Assembly: GCF_903652925.1 (NCBI RefSeq)
Contig: NZ_CAHLAR010000012.1
Coordinates: 124,001-188,000 of the forward strand
Length of the DNA: 64,000 nt
Origin: Achromobacter anxifer
GTDB lineage: Bacteria; Pseudomonadota; Gammaproteobacteria; Burkholderiales; Burkholderiaceae_B
Direction: 5' to 3'
The notes beneath the pieces were generated by a model that worked only from the letters and a program-made list of their open reading frames with translations, had not been told where the DNA came from and ran no database searches. This document shows positions 33,565 through 42,782 of the stretch, piece after piece. The number at the start of each line of letters is the position of its first letter. The first letter of the stretch is position 1. The translations under genes were made by a program, and so were the position numbers.

Positions 33565-34506
33565 TTATGAACCTTTTGATAATCCATGGTTATCAAGGTT
33601 GGGCGGCACGGAGTGATTGAGGACGGCTTCCAGGTCCATCTGGCCTGCGATCTGCCAGGCGGCATGCGACAGGGGCGGTTGGTTGTCGCGCCGCAACCGG
33701 ACCAGGCAGACGTCCTCGGCGTGCTCTGGAGTGATGGGGTGAGCCAGCAATCCGGCCCCTTCGTACTGGGCGGGCAGCGCGCTCAGCGGCATGATGGAGA
33801 ACGCCCGCCCGCTCTGGCATTCGGCCAGCAGCACGCGGATGTCGTTGCTCTGCAGCACGACTCGCGGCTTCGCTTCCACGGCTTCGAAACATTTGTTCAA
33901 GGTCTGGCGGTTCTGCATGTCAGGACTGAGCAGGCACAACGGCAGCTCGCCGACTTCCGACCAATCCAGCTGGCGCGGCAGGGAAGCCTGCGCGCTCGCC
34001 ACCAGCACGTAGCGCTCCGAATACAGGGACATCGCGTCATAGTCCATGCTATTGAGCACTGAGCGTTCATAGAGAATTCCCAACTGGATCTCCTGGGCCT
34101 TCAGCCGGCGCAGTATTTCCGGGGTGCTGAGGGAGGTGACCTCCAATGTCAACTGGGGAAGTATCTCGCGGTACTCGGCGCTGAGCAGCGTCGCGGCGTG
34201 GTTGGCGGTGGGAATCGCGCCTATCGCCAAATGGCCCTGGGGCACGCTACGCACCAGGTCGGCCTCCTGCCGCAGCCCTTCCAGCGAGGCAACCACCTGC
34301 CGCACCCACTGGATCACCCGCTCGCCTTCGGGCGTGATGCCTTCGAAGGTCCGGTTGCGCTTGACGATGGTGATGCCGAGCTCCCGCTCCAGTTCGCGGA
34401 TCCCGTTGGACAAGGCCGGCTGCGACACATGGCAGCTCTCCGCAGCCCGTCCGAAATGCCGGTATTTATCCAGGGCCAAGAGGTAGGAGAGCTGGCGGAT
34501 AAACAT
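33565..34506 (-). CDS. LysR-family transcriptional regulator
   Basis: 313 aa. Winged-helix N-terminus MFIRQLSYLLALDKYRHFGRAAESCHVSQPALSNGIRELE, standard LysR; effector domain follows (RSVPQGHLAIGAIPT, LQSNDIRVLLAECQSGRAFSIMPLSALP). Co-directional with and 154 bp upstream of the 71-aa/RidA/YdeP/bestrophin operon, divergent from the NfeD gene. The best candidate regulator of that operon. The last codons contain an LTTR-like palindrome (33576-33596). Confidence 0.92.
   Translation of the reverse strand: MFIRQLSYLLALDKYRHFGRAAESCHVSQPALSNGIRELERELGITIVKRNRTFEGITPEGERVIQWVRQVVASLEGLRQEADLVRSVPQGHLAIGAIPTANHAATLLSAEYREILPQLTLEVTSLSTPEILRRLKAQEIQLGILYERSVLNSMDYDAMSLYSERYVLVASAQASLPRQLDWSEVGELPLCLLSPDMQNRQTLNKCFEAVEAKPRVVLQSNDIRVLLAECQSGRAFSIMPLSALPAQYEGAGLLAHPITPEHAEDVCLVRLRRDNQPPLSHAAWQIAGQMDLEAVLNHSVPPNLDNHGLSKGS
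33576..33596. promoter_or_regulatory. LysR-box-like palindrome overlapping the end of the LysR gene
   Basis: TTGATAA and TTATCAA arms separated by 7 bp give a perfect inverted repeat that includes the T-N11-A pattern of LysR-type sites. It overlaps the last codons of the LysR gene, about 170 bp upstream of the 71-aa gene, where it could control the operon. Confidence 0.45.
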
Positions 34507-34714
34507 TCAAACTCCTCGCATTTCGTCGTCCACGGTCACGGCTCATTTTGCAGAAGATTCGAGTCTGCTCAAAGACATTGTTGACGCCAGCCGCCCGGCG
34601 CCAGCGCTTGCACGGCGCCTGCAAATCTCTGAATCAACAGGCAAAAGTAGTACGCTGGACATAGCAGCGCGGGCGGCTCGCCGCCTTGCGCCGCGCGTCG
34701 GAGGAAACCAGTCC

Positions 34715-36145
34715 ATGGCCGCCCCGATCCCGAGCCCGATGTCCGGAATCTGTTCAATGCTCCGCAAGCTGCGCCGTGTGGCGGCGCTGCTTGCGGCGGC
34801 CGTGATCAGTGCGGGCAGCGCATCCGCGCAGCCTGCCGGCGGCCCGCAGCAAATCGCCGTCGTGCTGTCGCTGGACGGCATCGTCGGCCCCGCCACGGCG
34901 GACTATGTGGTGCGCGGCCTGGCCGCGGCGCGCGAACAGAATGCGGCGGCAGTGGTCCTGCGGATCGACACCCCGGGCGGGCTCGACACTTCCATGCGCG
35001 ACATCATCCGCGCGATCCTGGCTTCGCCCATACCGGTGATTTCCTACGTGGCGCCCAACGGCGCGCGCGCCGCCAGCGCCGGCACCTACATCCTCTATGC
35101 CAGCCACATCGCGGCCATGGCGCCCGCCACGAACCTGGGCGCGGCCACCCCGATCTCGCTGGGCGGCGGCCCTGCCCGGCCAGCCGAGGCGCCAGGCAAG
35201 AAGCCCGCTGCGGAGCGCAAGGACGAGCCAGGAACAACGGCGCAGGATCCGGGCGAAGCCAAGGCGATCAATGACGCCGTGGCCTACATCCGTTCGCTCG
35301 CCGCGCTGCGCGGCCGCAATGCCGACTGGGCGGAACAGGCGGTGCGCGCCGCCGCCAGCCTCACGGCCGGCGAGGCCCGCGCGCGCAATGTGATCGACCT
35401 GGTCGCGGACGACGTGCCGGACCTGCTGGCCAAGGCGGATGGGCGCAGCGTCAGGATCGGCAACAGCGACGCCATTCTGCACACCAAAGACCTGCGGCTG
35501 TTGCCGCGCGATCCCGACTGGCGCACCCAGGCGCTCAGCGTGATCACCAATCCCAATCTGGCGCTGTTGCTGCTGATGGCCGGCGTGTATGGGCTGATCT
35601 TCGAATTCATGAGTCCCGGCGCCCTGTTCCCCGGCATCTTCGGCGCCATCTGCCTGCTGGTCGGCCTCTACGCCTTGTCGGCGCTGCCGCTGACCTATGC
35701 CGGTATCGGGCTGGTAGTGCTGGGAACCTCGCTGATGGTGGCGGAGATCTTCGCGCCCACGCTGGGCGTGCTGGGCGTGGGAGGCGCGGTGTCCTTCGTG
35801 CTCGGCGCCATCCTGCTCATCGACACCGATACGCCGGCCTTCGGCGTCTCCATTCCGCTGATGGCGGGCGTCGCCGCGGCCAGCCTGGGCATGACCTTCC
35901 TGATCGGCCGGCTGGCCCTGCGCTCGCGCCGGGCGCCCGTGGTCAGCGGCGCCGAGGCGCTGCTCGGCCAGCGCGTCAAGGTGTTGAGCTGGAACGGCGG
36001 ACAAGGCTATGTGGCGGCCTCGGGCGAGCGCTGGCGGGCAACCGGCCCGGCCGGCCTGGCCGCCGGCGACACCGTGGTGATCGCGGCCGTCCGCGGCGTG
36101 ACCTTGCAAGTGCGGGCGGACGCCGGCCCGCCCCCATCCGGATAA
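34715..36145 (+). CDS. NfeD-family membrane-bound serine protease (ClpP class)
   Basis: 476 aa. Signal-type hydrophobic segment at residues 19-37, then a ClpP-like protease domain with nucleophile Ser121 in NGARAASAGTY and general-base Lys183 in EAKAINDAVAYIRSLA. Then four to five membrane segments (LLLLMAGVYGLIFEFMSPGALFPG and following) and a C-terminal OB-fold NfeD domain. Long-form NfeD proteins cleave stomatin-like partners; the SPFH gene begins 45 bp downstream. Start 34715 has GGAGGA 8 bp upstream. Confidence 0.92.
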   Translation: MAAPIPSPMSGICSMLRKLRRVAALLAAAVISAGSASAQPAGGPQQIAVVLSLDGIVGPATADYVVRGLAAAREQNAAAVVLRIDTPGGLDTSMRDIIRAILASPIPVISYVAPNGARAASAGTYILYASHIAAMAPATNLGAATPISLGGGPARPAEAPGKKPAAERKDEPGTTAQDPGEAKAINDAVAYIRSLAALRGRNADWAEQAVRAAASLTAGEARARNVIDLVADDVPDLLAKADGRSVRIGNSDAILHTKDLRLLPRDPDWRTQALSVITNPNLALLLLMAGVYGLIFEFMSPGALFPGIFGAICLLVGLYALSALPLTYAGIGLVVLGTSLMVAEIFAPTLGVLGVGGAVSFVLGAILLIDTDTPAFGVSIPLMAGVAAASLGMTFLIGRLALRSRRAPVVSGAEALLGQRVKVLSWNGGQGYVAASGERWRATGPAGLAAGDTVVIAAVRGVTLQVRADAGPPPSG

Positions 36146-36190
36146 GGACGCCAGCCCCCGGCGTCCTCGCCCCTTACTGCGGAGCCTGCC

Positions 36191-37000
36191 ATGTTGCTGA
36201 ACCTCGCCTTCTATGCCCCCATCCTGGCGCTGGCCGTCGCGCTGTTCGCCCTGTCGGTCCGCATCCTGCGCGAATACGAGCGCGGCGTGATCTTTACCTT
36301 GGGCCGCTTCACCGGCGTCAAGGGCCCCGGCCTGATCCTGCTGATCCCCGTGGTCCAGCAGATGGTAAGGGTGGACCAGCGCACCGAGGTCTTCGACGTG
36401 CCCAGCCAGGACGCGATCTCCCGCGACAACGTGTCCGTCAAGGTCAATGCCGTCATCTACTTCCGTGTGATCGACCCCGAGCGTTCCGTGATCCAGGTCG
36501 AGAACTTCCGCCAGGCGACGAGCGAACTGGCGCAGACCACGCTGCGCTCGGTGCTGGGCAAGCACGACCTCGATGAGCTGCTGTCGGAGCGCGACAAGGT
36601 CAACAGCGCGGTGCAGGAGATCCTGGACGCGCAGACCGACGCCTGGGGCATCAAGGTCGCGAACGTGGAGATCAAGCACATCGACCTGAACGAAGGCATG
36701 GTCCGCGTCATCGCCCGCCAAGCCGAGGCCGAACGCGAACGGCGCGCCAAGATCATCCATGCCGAAGGCGAACAGCAGGCCGCGCAGATGCTGCTGAACG
36801 CGGCGCGCACGCTGTCGGGACAGCCGGAGGCGATGCAGCTGCGCTACCTGAGCACGCTGGCCATGATAGGCGCGCAGAACAGCTCGACCATCGTCTTCCC
36901 CTTCCCCGTGGAGCTGGGCCGGCTGTTCAAGGGGCTGGCGGGAAATGACCAGGAGCCGCCCGCGCCCGGCCCCGTCCAGACGCCTCCTGAGAACCGCTAG
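36191..37000 (+). CDS. Stomatin/SPFH (band 7) membrane protein
   Basis: 269 aa. One N-terminal membrane segment ([20 protein letters not shown]), then the band 7 domain: [65 protein letters not shown] and a coiled region with [20 protein letters not shown]. Forms membrane microdomain scaffolds with NfeD. Its stop codon overlaps that of the convergent acyl-CoA ligase gene in a CTAG. Confidence 0.93.
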   Translation: MLLNLAFYAPILALAVALFALSVRILREYERGVIFTLGRFTGVKGPGLILLIPVVQQMVRVDQRTEVFDVPSQDAISRDNVSVKVNAVIYFRVIDPERSVIQVENFRQATSELAQTTLRSVLGKHDLDELLSERDKVNSAVQEILDAQTDAWGIKVANVEIKHIDLNEGMVRVIARQAEAERERRAKIIHAEGEQQAAQMLLNAARTLSGQPEAMQLRYLSTLAMIGAQNSSTIVFPFPVELGRLFKGLAGNDQEPPAPGPVQTPPENR

Positions 37001-38658
37001 GCCAAGGCCTTGCCCGCCTCCTGCAATTGCCGCCACAGGATCTTGCCGGTGCTGGACTTGGGCAGGGCGTCCACGAACTCGACGATGCGCGGCGCCTTGT
37101 AGGCCGCCATGCGGGTCCGCGCCCAGGCGATCACCTCGTCTTCGCGCACGCTGCCGCGCGCCTGCGGACGCAACACCAGCAGGGCCTTCACGGTTTCGCC
37201 GCGGCAGGCGTCGGGCACGCCGATCACGCAGGCCTCGTGCACCGCCGGGTGCTCGTACAGCGCGTTCTCCACTTCCGCCGGCCAGACCTTGTAGCCGGAC
37301 GCGTTGATCATGCGCTTCAAGCGGTCGGTCACGTAGAAATAGCCGTCCTCGTCCACCCGGCCCAGGTCGCCGGTGCGGAAATAACGCTGGCCGTCCAGCA
37401 TGAAGAAAGCGTCGGCGTCGGCCTGGGGGTTGTTCCAGTATCCCAGCATGACCTGCGCGCCGCGGGTCGCCAGTTCTCCGGTTTCGCCTTGCGGCAGCTC
37501 GGCCAGCGTGGCCGGGTCCACTATCCGCGTGTCCACGCCGAAGGTGGGCACGCCTATGCACTGGCGCTTGTTGCGGTCCAGCGGATTGCAGTGCAGGAAC
37601 GAAGCCGTCTCCGTCAGGCCGTAGGCCTCGTTGTAGGTGATGCCGTAGCGGCTCGCCAGCATCGCCGCCACCGCCTCGGGCATGGGCGCGCCGCCTCCGC
37701 ACAGCTGCGCCAGGCTGGACAGGTCCAGGTCCTCGATGCCCGGCTGCGCGAAGAAATCCACGACCATTGCGGGCGGCGCGGCCCAGACGCTGACGCGGTG
37801 CCGCGCCATCAGCCGGGCCGCCACCTGACGGTCCCAGCGCGGCAGCACCACCACCGTCGCGCCCAGCAGGATGGGCGTGTTCATGCAGCTCTGCATGCCC
37901 AGCAGATGGAACATGGGCGCCACGCCCATGATGACGGCCTCCGACGTCAAACCGCGCCACAGCTGCGAGCCGGCCAGCGACGCGCCCATCGTGCCGTGGG
38001 TATGGCGGCAACCCTTGGGCCTGCCGGTGGTGCCGGATGTGTACGGCAGCAGGCAGAGATCTTTCGCGCCGGCCCGATGCGGCAGCGGCTGCGCATTGAC
38101 CGCCAATGCGCCATACCAGGGCACGCCGCCGCGCAGCTCGGGCCCGCGCCGGGGCGCGGTGACCCAATCCGGCGCGTCCGGGGCGGCGCCATCCAGGTAA
38201 TCCGAATAGGTGTGGACGATGACGCGCTCCAGCCGCCCATCCTCGGTGAAGCCGGCCAGGCGCTCGCACAGTTCCTGGGCAGCGAACGCCACGCGGGCGC
38301 CGCTGTCCTCCAGGTAGTGCGCCAGCTCTTGCACGGTGCTCATGGCGTTCACGGGCACCACCACGGCATCGGCGCGCAGGATGGCGTAGTAGGCGATGAC
38401 GAATTGCGGACAGTTCTGGCTCAGCAGCAGCACCCGGTCGCCCGCCCGCACGCCGGCGCTATGCTGCAGGTAGCCGGCCATCGCATCGACTTCGCGCTTC
38501 AGGCGCGCGTAGTCCAGCGCCATGTCGTAGAACACGATGGCCGGCTTGCCCGGATAGCGGGTGGCGGACGCCTCCAGGTTGAAGTACAGGCTGGACTGCG
38601 GCAGGCTGATCTCCCTGGGCAGCCCCTTGGGCCAATACCGATAGTGCGCTTGCTGCAT
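36997..38658 (-). CDS. AMP-forming acyl-CoA ligase (long-chain fatty acid type)
   Basis: 553 aa of the ANL superfamily. P-loop [19 protein letters not shown], the mid motif [32 protein letters not shown] and the catalytic Lys near the end in [11 protein letters not shown]. Converts a fatty or aromatic acid to its CoA thioester. GGAGA precedes the ATG. Last gene of the minus-strand operon that starts at 44311, 39 bp after the acyl-CoA dehydrogenase. Confidence 0.9.
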   Translation of the reverse strand: MQQAHYRYWPKGLPREISLPQSSLYFNLEASATRYPGKPAIVFYDMALDYARLKREVDAMAGYLQHSAGVRAGDRVLLLSQNCPQFVIAYYAILRADAVVVPVNAMSTVQELAHYLEDSGARVAFAAQELCERLAGFTEDGRLERVIVHTYSDYLDGAAPDAPDWVTAPRRGPELRGGVPWYGALAVNAQPLPHRAGAKDLCLLPYTSGTTGRPKGCRHTHGTMGASLAGSQLWRGLTSEAVIMGVAPMFHLLGMQSCMNTPILLGATVVVLPRWDRQVAARLMARHRVSVWAAPPAMVVDFFAQPGIEDLDLSSLAQLCGGGAPMPEAVAAMLASRYGITYNEAYGLTETASFLHCNPLDRNKRQCIGVPTFGVDTRIVDPATLAELPQGETGELATRGAQVMLGYWNNPQADADAFFMLDGQRYFRTGDLGRVDEDGYFYVTDRLKRMINASGYKVWPAEVENALYEHPAVHEACVIGVPDACRGETVKALLVLRPQARGSVREDEVIAWARTRMAAYKAPRIVEFVDALPKSSTGKILWRQLQEAGKALA

Positions 38659-38697
38659 CTTGTCTCCTCGTTCTTGTTCCGGCTTTTTCGTGCCGCC

Positions 38698-39852
38698 TCA
38701 GGCGGTCATGGCACGCGCGATGATTTCCTTCATGATCTCGTTGGAACCGCCATAGATCCTGCCCACGCGCGCATCCGCGTACATCCTGGCTATCGGATAT
38801 TCCAGCATGTAGCCGTAGCCGCCGTGCAATTGCAGGCACTCGTCGATCACCTGGCAATTCATCTGGGTGGTCCACCACTTGGCCATCGCGGCCGTGGACA
38901 GGTCCAGCGTGCCGGCCAGCTGCCGTTCTATGCAATCGTCCACGAAGCGCGCCGCGATCGTGGCGACGGTCTCGCATTCCGCCAGCTTGAAGCGCGTGTT
39001 CTGCAGATCGATGAGCGCCTGTCCGAAGACCTGGCGCGTCCTGGCATAGGCCACGGTCTCTTCGATGGCGCGCCGCATGGTGGCCACGGCGCCCACGGCG
39101 ATCAACAGCCGTTCGCGCGGCAACTGCTGCATCAGCTGGGCGAAGCCGCGGCCTTCGACTCCGCCCAGCAGGCAGTCTTCGCCCACGCGCGCGCCGTCGA
39201 AGAACAGTTCCGCCGTGTCCAGACTTTTCTGGCCCAGCTTCTCCAGCAGCCGTCCGCGCCTGAAGCCCGGCAGGTCCCGCGTTTCCACCATGATCAGCGA
39301 CACGCCCCTGGCGCCGGCCTTGGCATCGGTCTTGGCCACCACGCAGACCAGGTCCGCGTGCAGGCCGTTGGTGATGAAGGTCTTGGAGCCGTTGAGCACG
39401 TACTCGCCGCCCTCCTTCGAGGCGGTGGTGCGCACGCTCTTCAGGTCCGATCCCGCGCCCGGCTCGCTCATGGCGATGGCGCCCACCAGTTCGCCGCTGG
39501 CCATCTTGGGCAGCCAGCGCTGCTTCTGCGTCTTGGTGCCGTAGTTCAGGATGTAGTGCGCCAGGATGGCGCTGTGCACGTTGTTGCTGAAGCCATGGAC
39601 CATGGCGCGCGCCTGCTCCGCTGCCACGATGGCCTCGTGGGCAAAGCTGCCCCCGCCGCCGCCATAGGCCTCGGGCATGCTCACGCACAGCAGGCCCAGG
39701 CGGCCCGCCTTGTTCCAGACCTCGCGGTCCGCGTGCTGCTGCTTGCGCCAGCGCTCTTCGTCGGGCGCGAACTCCTTTTCGAAGAGACGCCGGGTCGAAT
39801 CCTGGAACAGCGTCAGGTCCGCGTCCATCCAGCCCTGCCGGGGCGTATCCAT
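38698..39852 (-). CDS. Acyl-CoA dehydrogenase
   Basis: 384 aa flavoprotein. YGGGGGSFAHEAIVAAE, GAIAMSEPGAGSDLKSVRTTA (FAD/substrate motif), NGSKTFITNG and the C-terminal LQLHGGYGYMLEYPIARMYADARVGRIYGGSNEIMKEIIAR signature. The catalytic Glu lies in the usual place in that last motif (NEIMKE). Introduces the 2,3 double bond in an acyl-CoA. GGAGGGAGA upstream of ATG 39852. Confidence 0.93.
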   Translation of the reverse strand: MDTPRQGWMDADLTLFQDSTRRLFEKEFAPDEERWRKQQHADREVWNKAGRLGLLCVSMPEAYGGGGGSFAHEAIVAAEQARAMVHGFSNNVHSAILAHYILNYGTKTQKQRWLPKMASGELVGAIAMSEPGAGSDLKSVRTTASKEGGEYVLNGSKTFITNGLHADLVCVVAKTDAKAGARGVSLIMVETRDLPGFRRGRLLEKLGQKSLDTAELFFDGARVGEDCLLGGVEGRGFAQLMQQLPRERLLIAVGAVATMRRAIEETVAYARTRQVFGQALIDLQNTRFKLAECETVATIAARFVDDCIERQLAGTLDLSTAAMAKWWTTQMNCQVIDECLQLHGGYGYMLEYPIARMYADARVGRIYGGSNEIMKEIIARAMTA

Positions 39853-39868
39853 TGCGCTCTCCCTCCGC

Positions 39869-40693
39869 TCAAGGACGGCCGCCGCCCACGACCAGGACCT
39901 GGCCGCTGACGTAGTTCGATTCGGGCAGGCAGAACAGATACACGGCCCCGGCCGCTTCCGCCGGCGTGCCGGCGCGGCCTATGGGAATCAGGCTTTCGGC
40001 GTTCTTCAGCACTTGCGGGTTGACGCCGACCTTGATCTGCCGGCCTTCGATATCCAGCGTCGCGCCGCCGTCCGCGGGTGCTTCGGTCAGGCGCGTCTTG
40101 ATCAGGCCGAAGGCCACGCTGTTGACGTTGACCTTGTAGCGGCCCCATTCCTTGGCCAGCGCGCGCGTCAGGCCGTTGATACCGGCCTTGGCCGCCGAGT
40201 AGTTGGCCTGGCCCGCATTGCCCATCACGCCGGACGTGGACGAGATGTTCACCACTTTGCGGAACACCTCCCTGCCCTGTTCCGCTTCGGCCTTGGCCGC
40301 CTCGCGGATGAAGCCGGACGCGGCGCGCAGGATGCGGAACGGCGCGGACAGGTGCACGGCCAGGATCGCGTCCCACTGCTCGTCCGTCATCTTCTGGATG
40401 ACGTTGTCCCAGGTGTAGCCGGCATTGTTGACGATGATGTCCAGGCCGCCGAACGTGTCCACGGCGGCGCCGACGAACCGCTCGGCGAAGCCGGATTCGA
40501 TGACGCTGCCGGCGCAGGCCTGCGCCTGGCCGCCCGCCTGCCGGATCAGCGCCACGGTTTCCTCCGCCGGCCCCGCGTCCAGGTCGTTCACCACCACGCT
40601 GGCGCCTTCGCGCGCCAGCTTCAGCGCGATTTCCTGCCCGATGCCGCGCCCCGCGCCCGAAACCAGCGCAACCTTGCCTTCCAACGTACCCAT
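39869..40693 (-). CDS. Short-chain dehydrogenase/reductase
   Basis: 274 aa classical SDR. Cofactor motif VSGAGRGIGQEIA, NNAGYTWDNVIQ, catalytic Ser in VNISSTSGVMG and YSAAKAGING (Tyr-x3-Lys). Likely 3-hydroxyacyl-CoA dehydrogenase of the pathway, or a FabG-like reductase; NAD versus NADP preference suggested by VVNDLDAG (Asp after the second strand, NAD-like). Spacing 16 bp to the acyl-CoA dehydrogenase. Confidence 0.9.
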   Translation of the reverse strand: MGTLEGKVALVSGAGRGIGQEIALKLAREGASVVVNDLDAGPAEETVALIRQAGGQAQACAGSVIESGFAERFVGAAVDTFGGLDIIVNNAGYTWDNVIQKMTDEQWDAILAVHLSAPFRILRAASGFIREAAKAEAEQGREVFRKVVNISSTSGVMGNAGQANYSAAKAGINGLTRALAKEWGRYKVNVNSVAFGLIKTRLTEAPADGGATLDIEGRQIKVGVNPQVLKNAESLIPIGRAGTPAEAAGAVYLFCLPESNYVSGQVLVVGGGRP

Positions 40694-40713
40694 AGCCTGC
40701 TCCTCGTCTTGGT

Positions 40714-41133
40714 TTACCGGACAGCCAGCACCGCCACGCCGCTCAGGCGCAGTTCACCGGTCTGGCTGCGCGCCTGCAGTTCCACCCGGGCCCGGGCTTC
40801 CCCCTGCGCTTCAAATCGTTCCAGCACGCGGCCGGAACAGCGGACCTCGTCGCCTACGTGCGTGATCGCCACGAAACGCACGGCGTACTCGCGCAGCGCC
40901 GATTGCGGCGCCCAGTTCGTCAGCAGCCGCGCCAGATAGGCGGCCGACAGCATGCCGTGGGCGAAAACGTCGTCCATGCCCGCGGCCCGCGCGAAATCCA
41001 GGTCCACGTGTATGGGGTTGTGATCGCCCGAGGCGCCGCAGTACAGCGCCAGCCCGAGCCGGCTGACCGGGCCGGCGGCAAAGCCGGGCAACTCGTCTCC
41101 GGCCTGGGCATCGCGGTGCATTTCCATGCTCAT
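40714..41133 (-). CDS. MaoC-like hydratase (hot-dog fold)
   Basis: 139 aa. ALYCGASGDHNPIHVDLDFARAAGMDDVFAHGMLSAAYLARLL is the MaoC/R-hydratase active-site segment with the Asp/His pair. Hydrates enoyl-CoA. Forms a natural pair with the shorter hot-dog protein encoded just upstream at 41144, as in two-subunit hydratases. GGGAGA precedes the ATG. Confidence 0.88.
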   Translation of the reverse strand: MSMEMHRDAQAGDELPGFAAGPVSRLGLALYCGASGDHNPIHVDLDFARAAGMDDVFAHGMLSAAYLARLLTNWAPQSALREYAVRFVAITHVGDEVRCSGRVLERFEAQGEARARVELQARSQTGELRLSGVAVLAVR

Positions 41134-41143
41134 GCGGTTCTCC

Positions 41144-41587
41144 CTAAGCGTTGCGCACGACGGTGGTCGCGCGCAGTTCGGCGATCAGCCGCCCCGCGGC
41201 ATCCGTCACCCGGGTTACACGCAGCACGAATTCCAGCGCGCCGCCCTTCTTGGCATAGATGTCGGCGATGCGCGGCTCGAAGCGCAGTTCATCGCCCGCG
41301 TGCGCCATGGCGTGGTAGACGAAGCCCTGCTCGCCGTGCAGCACCCGGGCGATATCGATGCCCAGCAGTTCGCGCATGGCCGCGGGCCGCGGGCTGTCCA
41401 TTTCCAGGCAGAAGAGGAAGGTCGGCGGCACCGGCAGCGCGGGGTGTCCGGCGGCGCGCGCCGCCGTCTCGTCGGTGTAGACCGGATCGACCTGTCCGGT
41501 GGCCTTGGCGAAAAAGCGCAGGCGGCCCGCTTCCACCGTGGTGTTGAACGCCGGCAATGCGGCGCCGATATGGCGTGTATCCAGCAT
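41144..41587 (-). CDS. MaoC N-terminal-domain-like (FAS1/HTD2 type) hot-dog protein
   Basis: 147 aa. FFAKATGQVDPVYTDETAARAAGHPALPVPPTFLFCLEM is the N-terminal dehydratase-domain signature, with GEQGFVYHAMAHAGDELRFEPRI following. Usually the non-catalytic or partner half of a heteromeric hydratase with the MaoC protein; the two genes are 10 bp apart. Confidence 0.85.
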   Translation of the reverse strand: MLDTRHIGAALPAFNTTVEAGRLRFFAKATGQVDPVYTDETAARAAGHPALPVPPTFLFCLEMDSPRPAAMRELLGIDIARVLHGEQGFVYHAMAHAGDELRFEPRIADIYAKKGGALEFVLRVTRVTDAAGRLIAELRATTVVRNA

Positions 41588-41597
41588 GGCGCTCTCC

Positions 41598-42782
41598 TCA
41601 GCCCGCCTGGTACAGCGTCACCACGCAGGCGCCGCCCAGGCCCAGGTTGTGCTGCAGCGCCAGCCGCGCGCCCTCGACCTGGCGCAGATCCGCCTGGCCG
41701 CGCAGCTGCCATACCAGTTCCGTGCATTGGGCCAGGCCGGTCGCGCCCAGGGGGTGCCCCTTGGACAGCAGGCCGCCGGACGGATTGGTCACGACCTTGC
41801 CGCCATAGGTGTTGTCGCCTTCGAGGATGAACTTCTCGGCACTGCCTTCCGGTGTCAGGCGCAGGCCCTCGTAGGTGATCAGCTCGTTGGCCGTGAAGCA
41901 GTCGTGCAGTTCCACCACGTCCACGTCGTCGGGGCCGATACCCGCTGCCTCGTAGACCTGGTCGGCCGCGGCCCGCGTCATGTCATAGCCCACCACCTTG
42001 CGCATGTCGCCCGCGCCGAAGGTGGACGGGGTATCCGTGGTCATGGCCTGAGCGACGATGCTGACGGCGGGCGAGAGGCCATGGCGGCGCGCGAATTCGT
42101 CAGAGCACAGGATGGCGGCGGCCGCACCGCAAGTGGGCGGGCAGCATTGCAGGCGCGTCAGGGGATCGAAGATCATGGGCGCGGCCAGCACCTCGTCCAG
42201 CGTGACCGTCTGGCGGAACACCGCAAAGGGGTTGCGCGCGGCGTGCTGGCGCGCCTTGACCGAAATGCGCGCGAAGGTGTCGCCGCGGATGCCGTGCTCC
42301 TTCATGTAGTCGCGGCCCGCGCCGCCGAAGAACTGGGCGGCGCGCGGTTTGGCCGTGTCGTAGCCCTGCATGTCGCTCATCGCGACGACGAAGTCCTGCA
42401 GCGGCGAGGGCCGATCGTCGTACACGCCCTTCAGCGCGCCCGGCACCATCTGCTCGAACCCCACTGCCAGTGCGCACTCCACCGCGCCGCTTTCGACCGC
42501 CTGGCGCGCCAGGAACAGGGCCGACGACCCACTCGCGCAATTGTTGTTGACGTTGAACACCGGTATGCCGCTCAAGCCCACGCCGTACAGCACCGCCTGG
42601 CCGGCGGTCGAGTCGCCGTAGACGTAGCCCGCGTAGGCCTGTTGGATCGCGCCGTACGGCAAGCCCGCGTCGCGCAGCGCCTCGCGCGTGGCGCGCGCGC
42701 CCATCACGGTGTAGGCCTCGCTGGCCCCCGGCTTGCTGAACGGGATCATGCCCACCCCTGCCACCCATACTTTCCGATTCAT
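41598..42782 (-). CDS. Thiolase-like acyltransferase (SCP-x/lipid-transfer type)
   Basis: 394 aa. Catalytic Cys in NVNNNCASGSSALFLARQA, His in LHDCFTANELITYE and KGHPLGATGLAQCTEL near the C-terminus. This is the SCP-2 thiolase branch used for branched or steroid-type side chains rather than FadA. ATG 42782 overlaps the ligase stop by 4 bp. Cleaves a beta-ketoacyl-CoA. Confidence 0.9.
   Translation of the reverse strand: MNRKVWVAGVGMIPFSKPGASEAYTVMGARATREALRDAGLPYGAIQQAYAGYVYGDSTAGQAVLYGVGLSGIPVFNVNNNCASGSSALFLARQAVESGAVECALAVGFEQMVPGALKGVYDDRPSPLQDFVVAMSDMQGYDTAKPRAAQFFGGAGRDYMKEHGIRGDTFARISVKARQHAARNPFAVFRQTVTLDEVLAAPMIFDPLTRLQCCPPTCGAAAAILCSDEFARRHGLSPAVSIVAQAMTTDTPSTFGAGDMRKVVGYDMTRAAADQVYEAAGIGPDDVDVVELHDCFTANELITYEGLRLTPEGSAEKFILEGDNTYGGKVVTNPSGGLLSKGHPLGATGLAQCTELVWQLRGQADLRQVEGARLALQHNLGLGGACVVTLYQAG

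Noticed and set aside
34754-38269. 1171-codon minus-strand frame spanning NfeD, SPFH and acyl-CoA ligase genes
   Set aside because: Composed of Arg/Ala/Gly-rich translation of other genes' frames; the true genes with conserved motifs cover it.
37027-39909. 960-codon plus-strand frame across the ligase and acyl-CoA dehydrogenase genes
   Set aside because: Antisense shadow with His/Arg/Gln-rich sequence typical of reversed high-GC codons.
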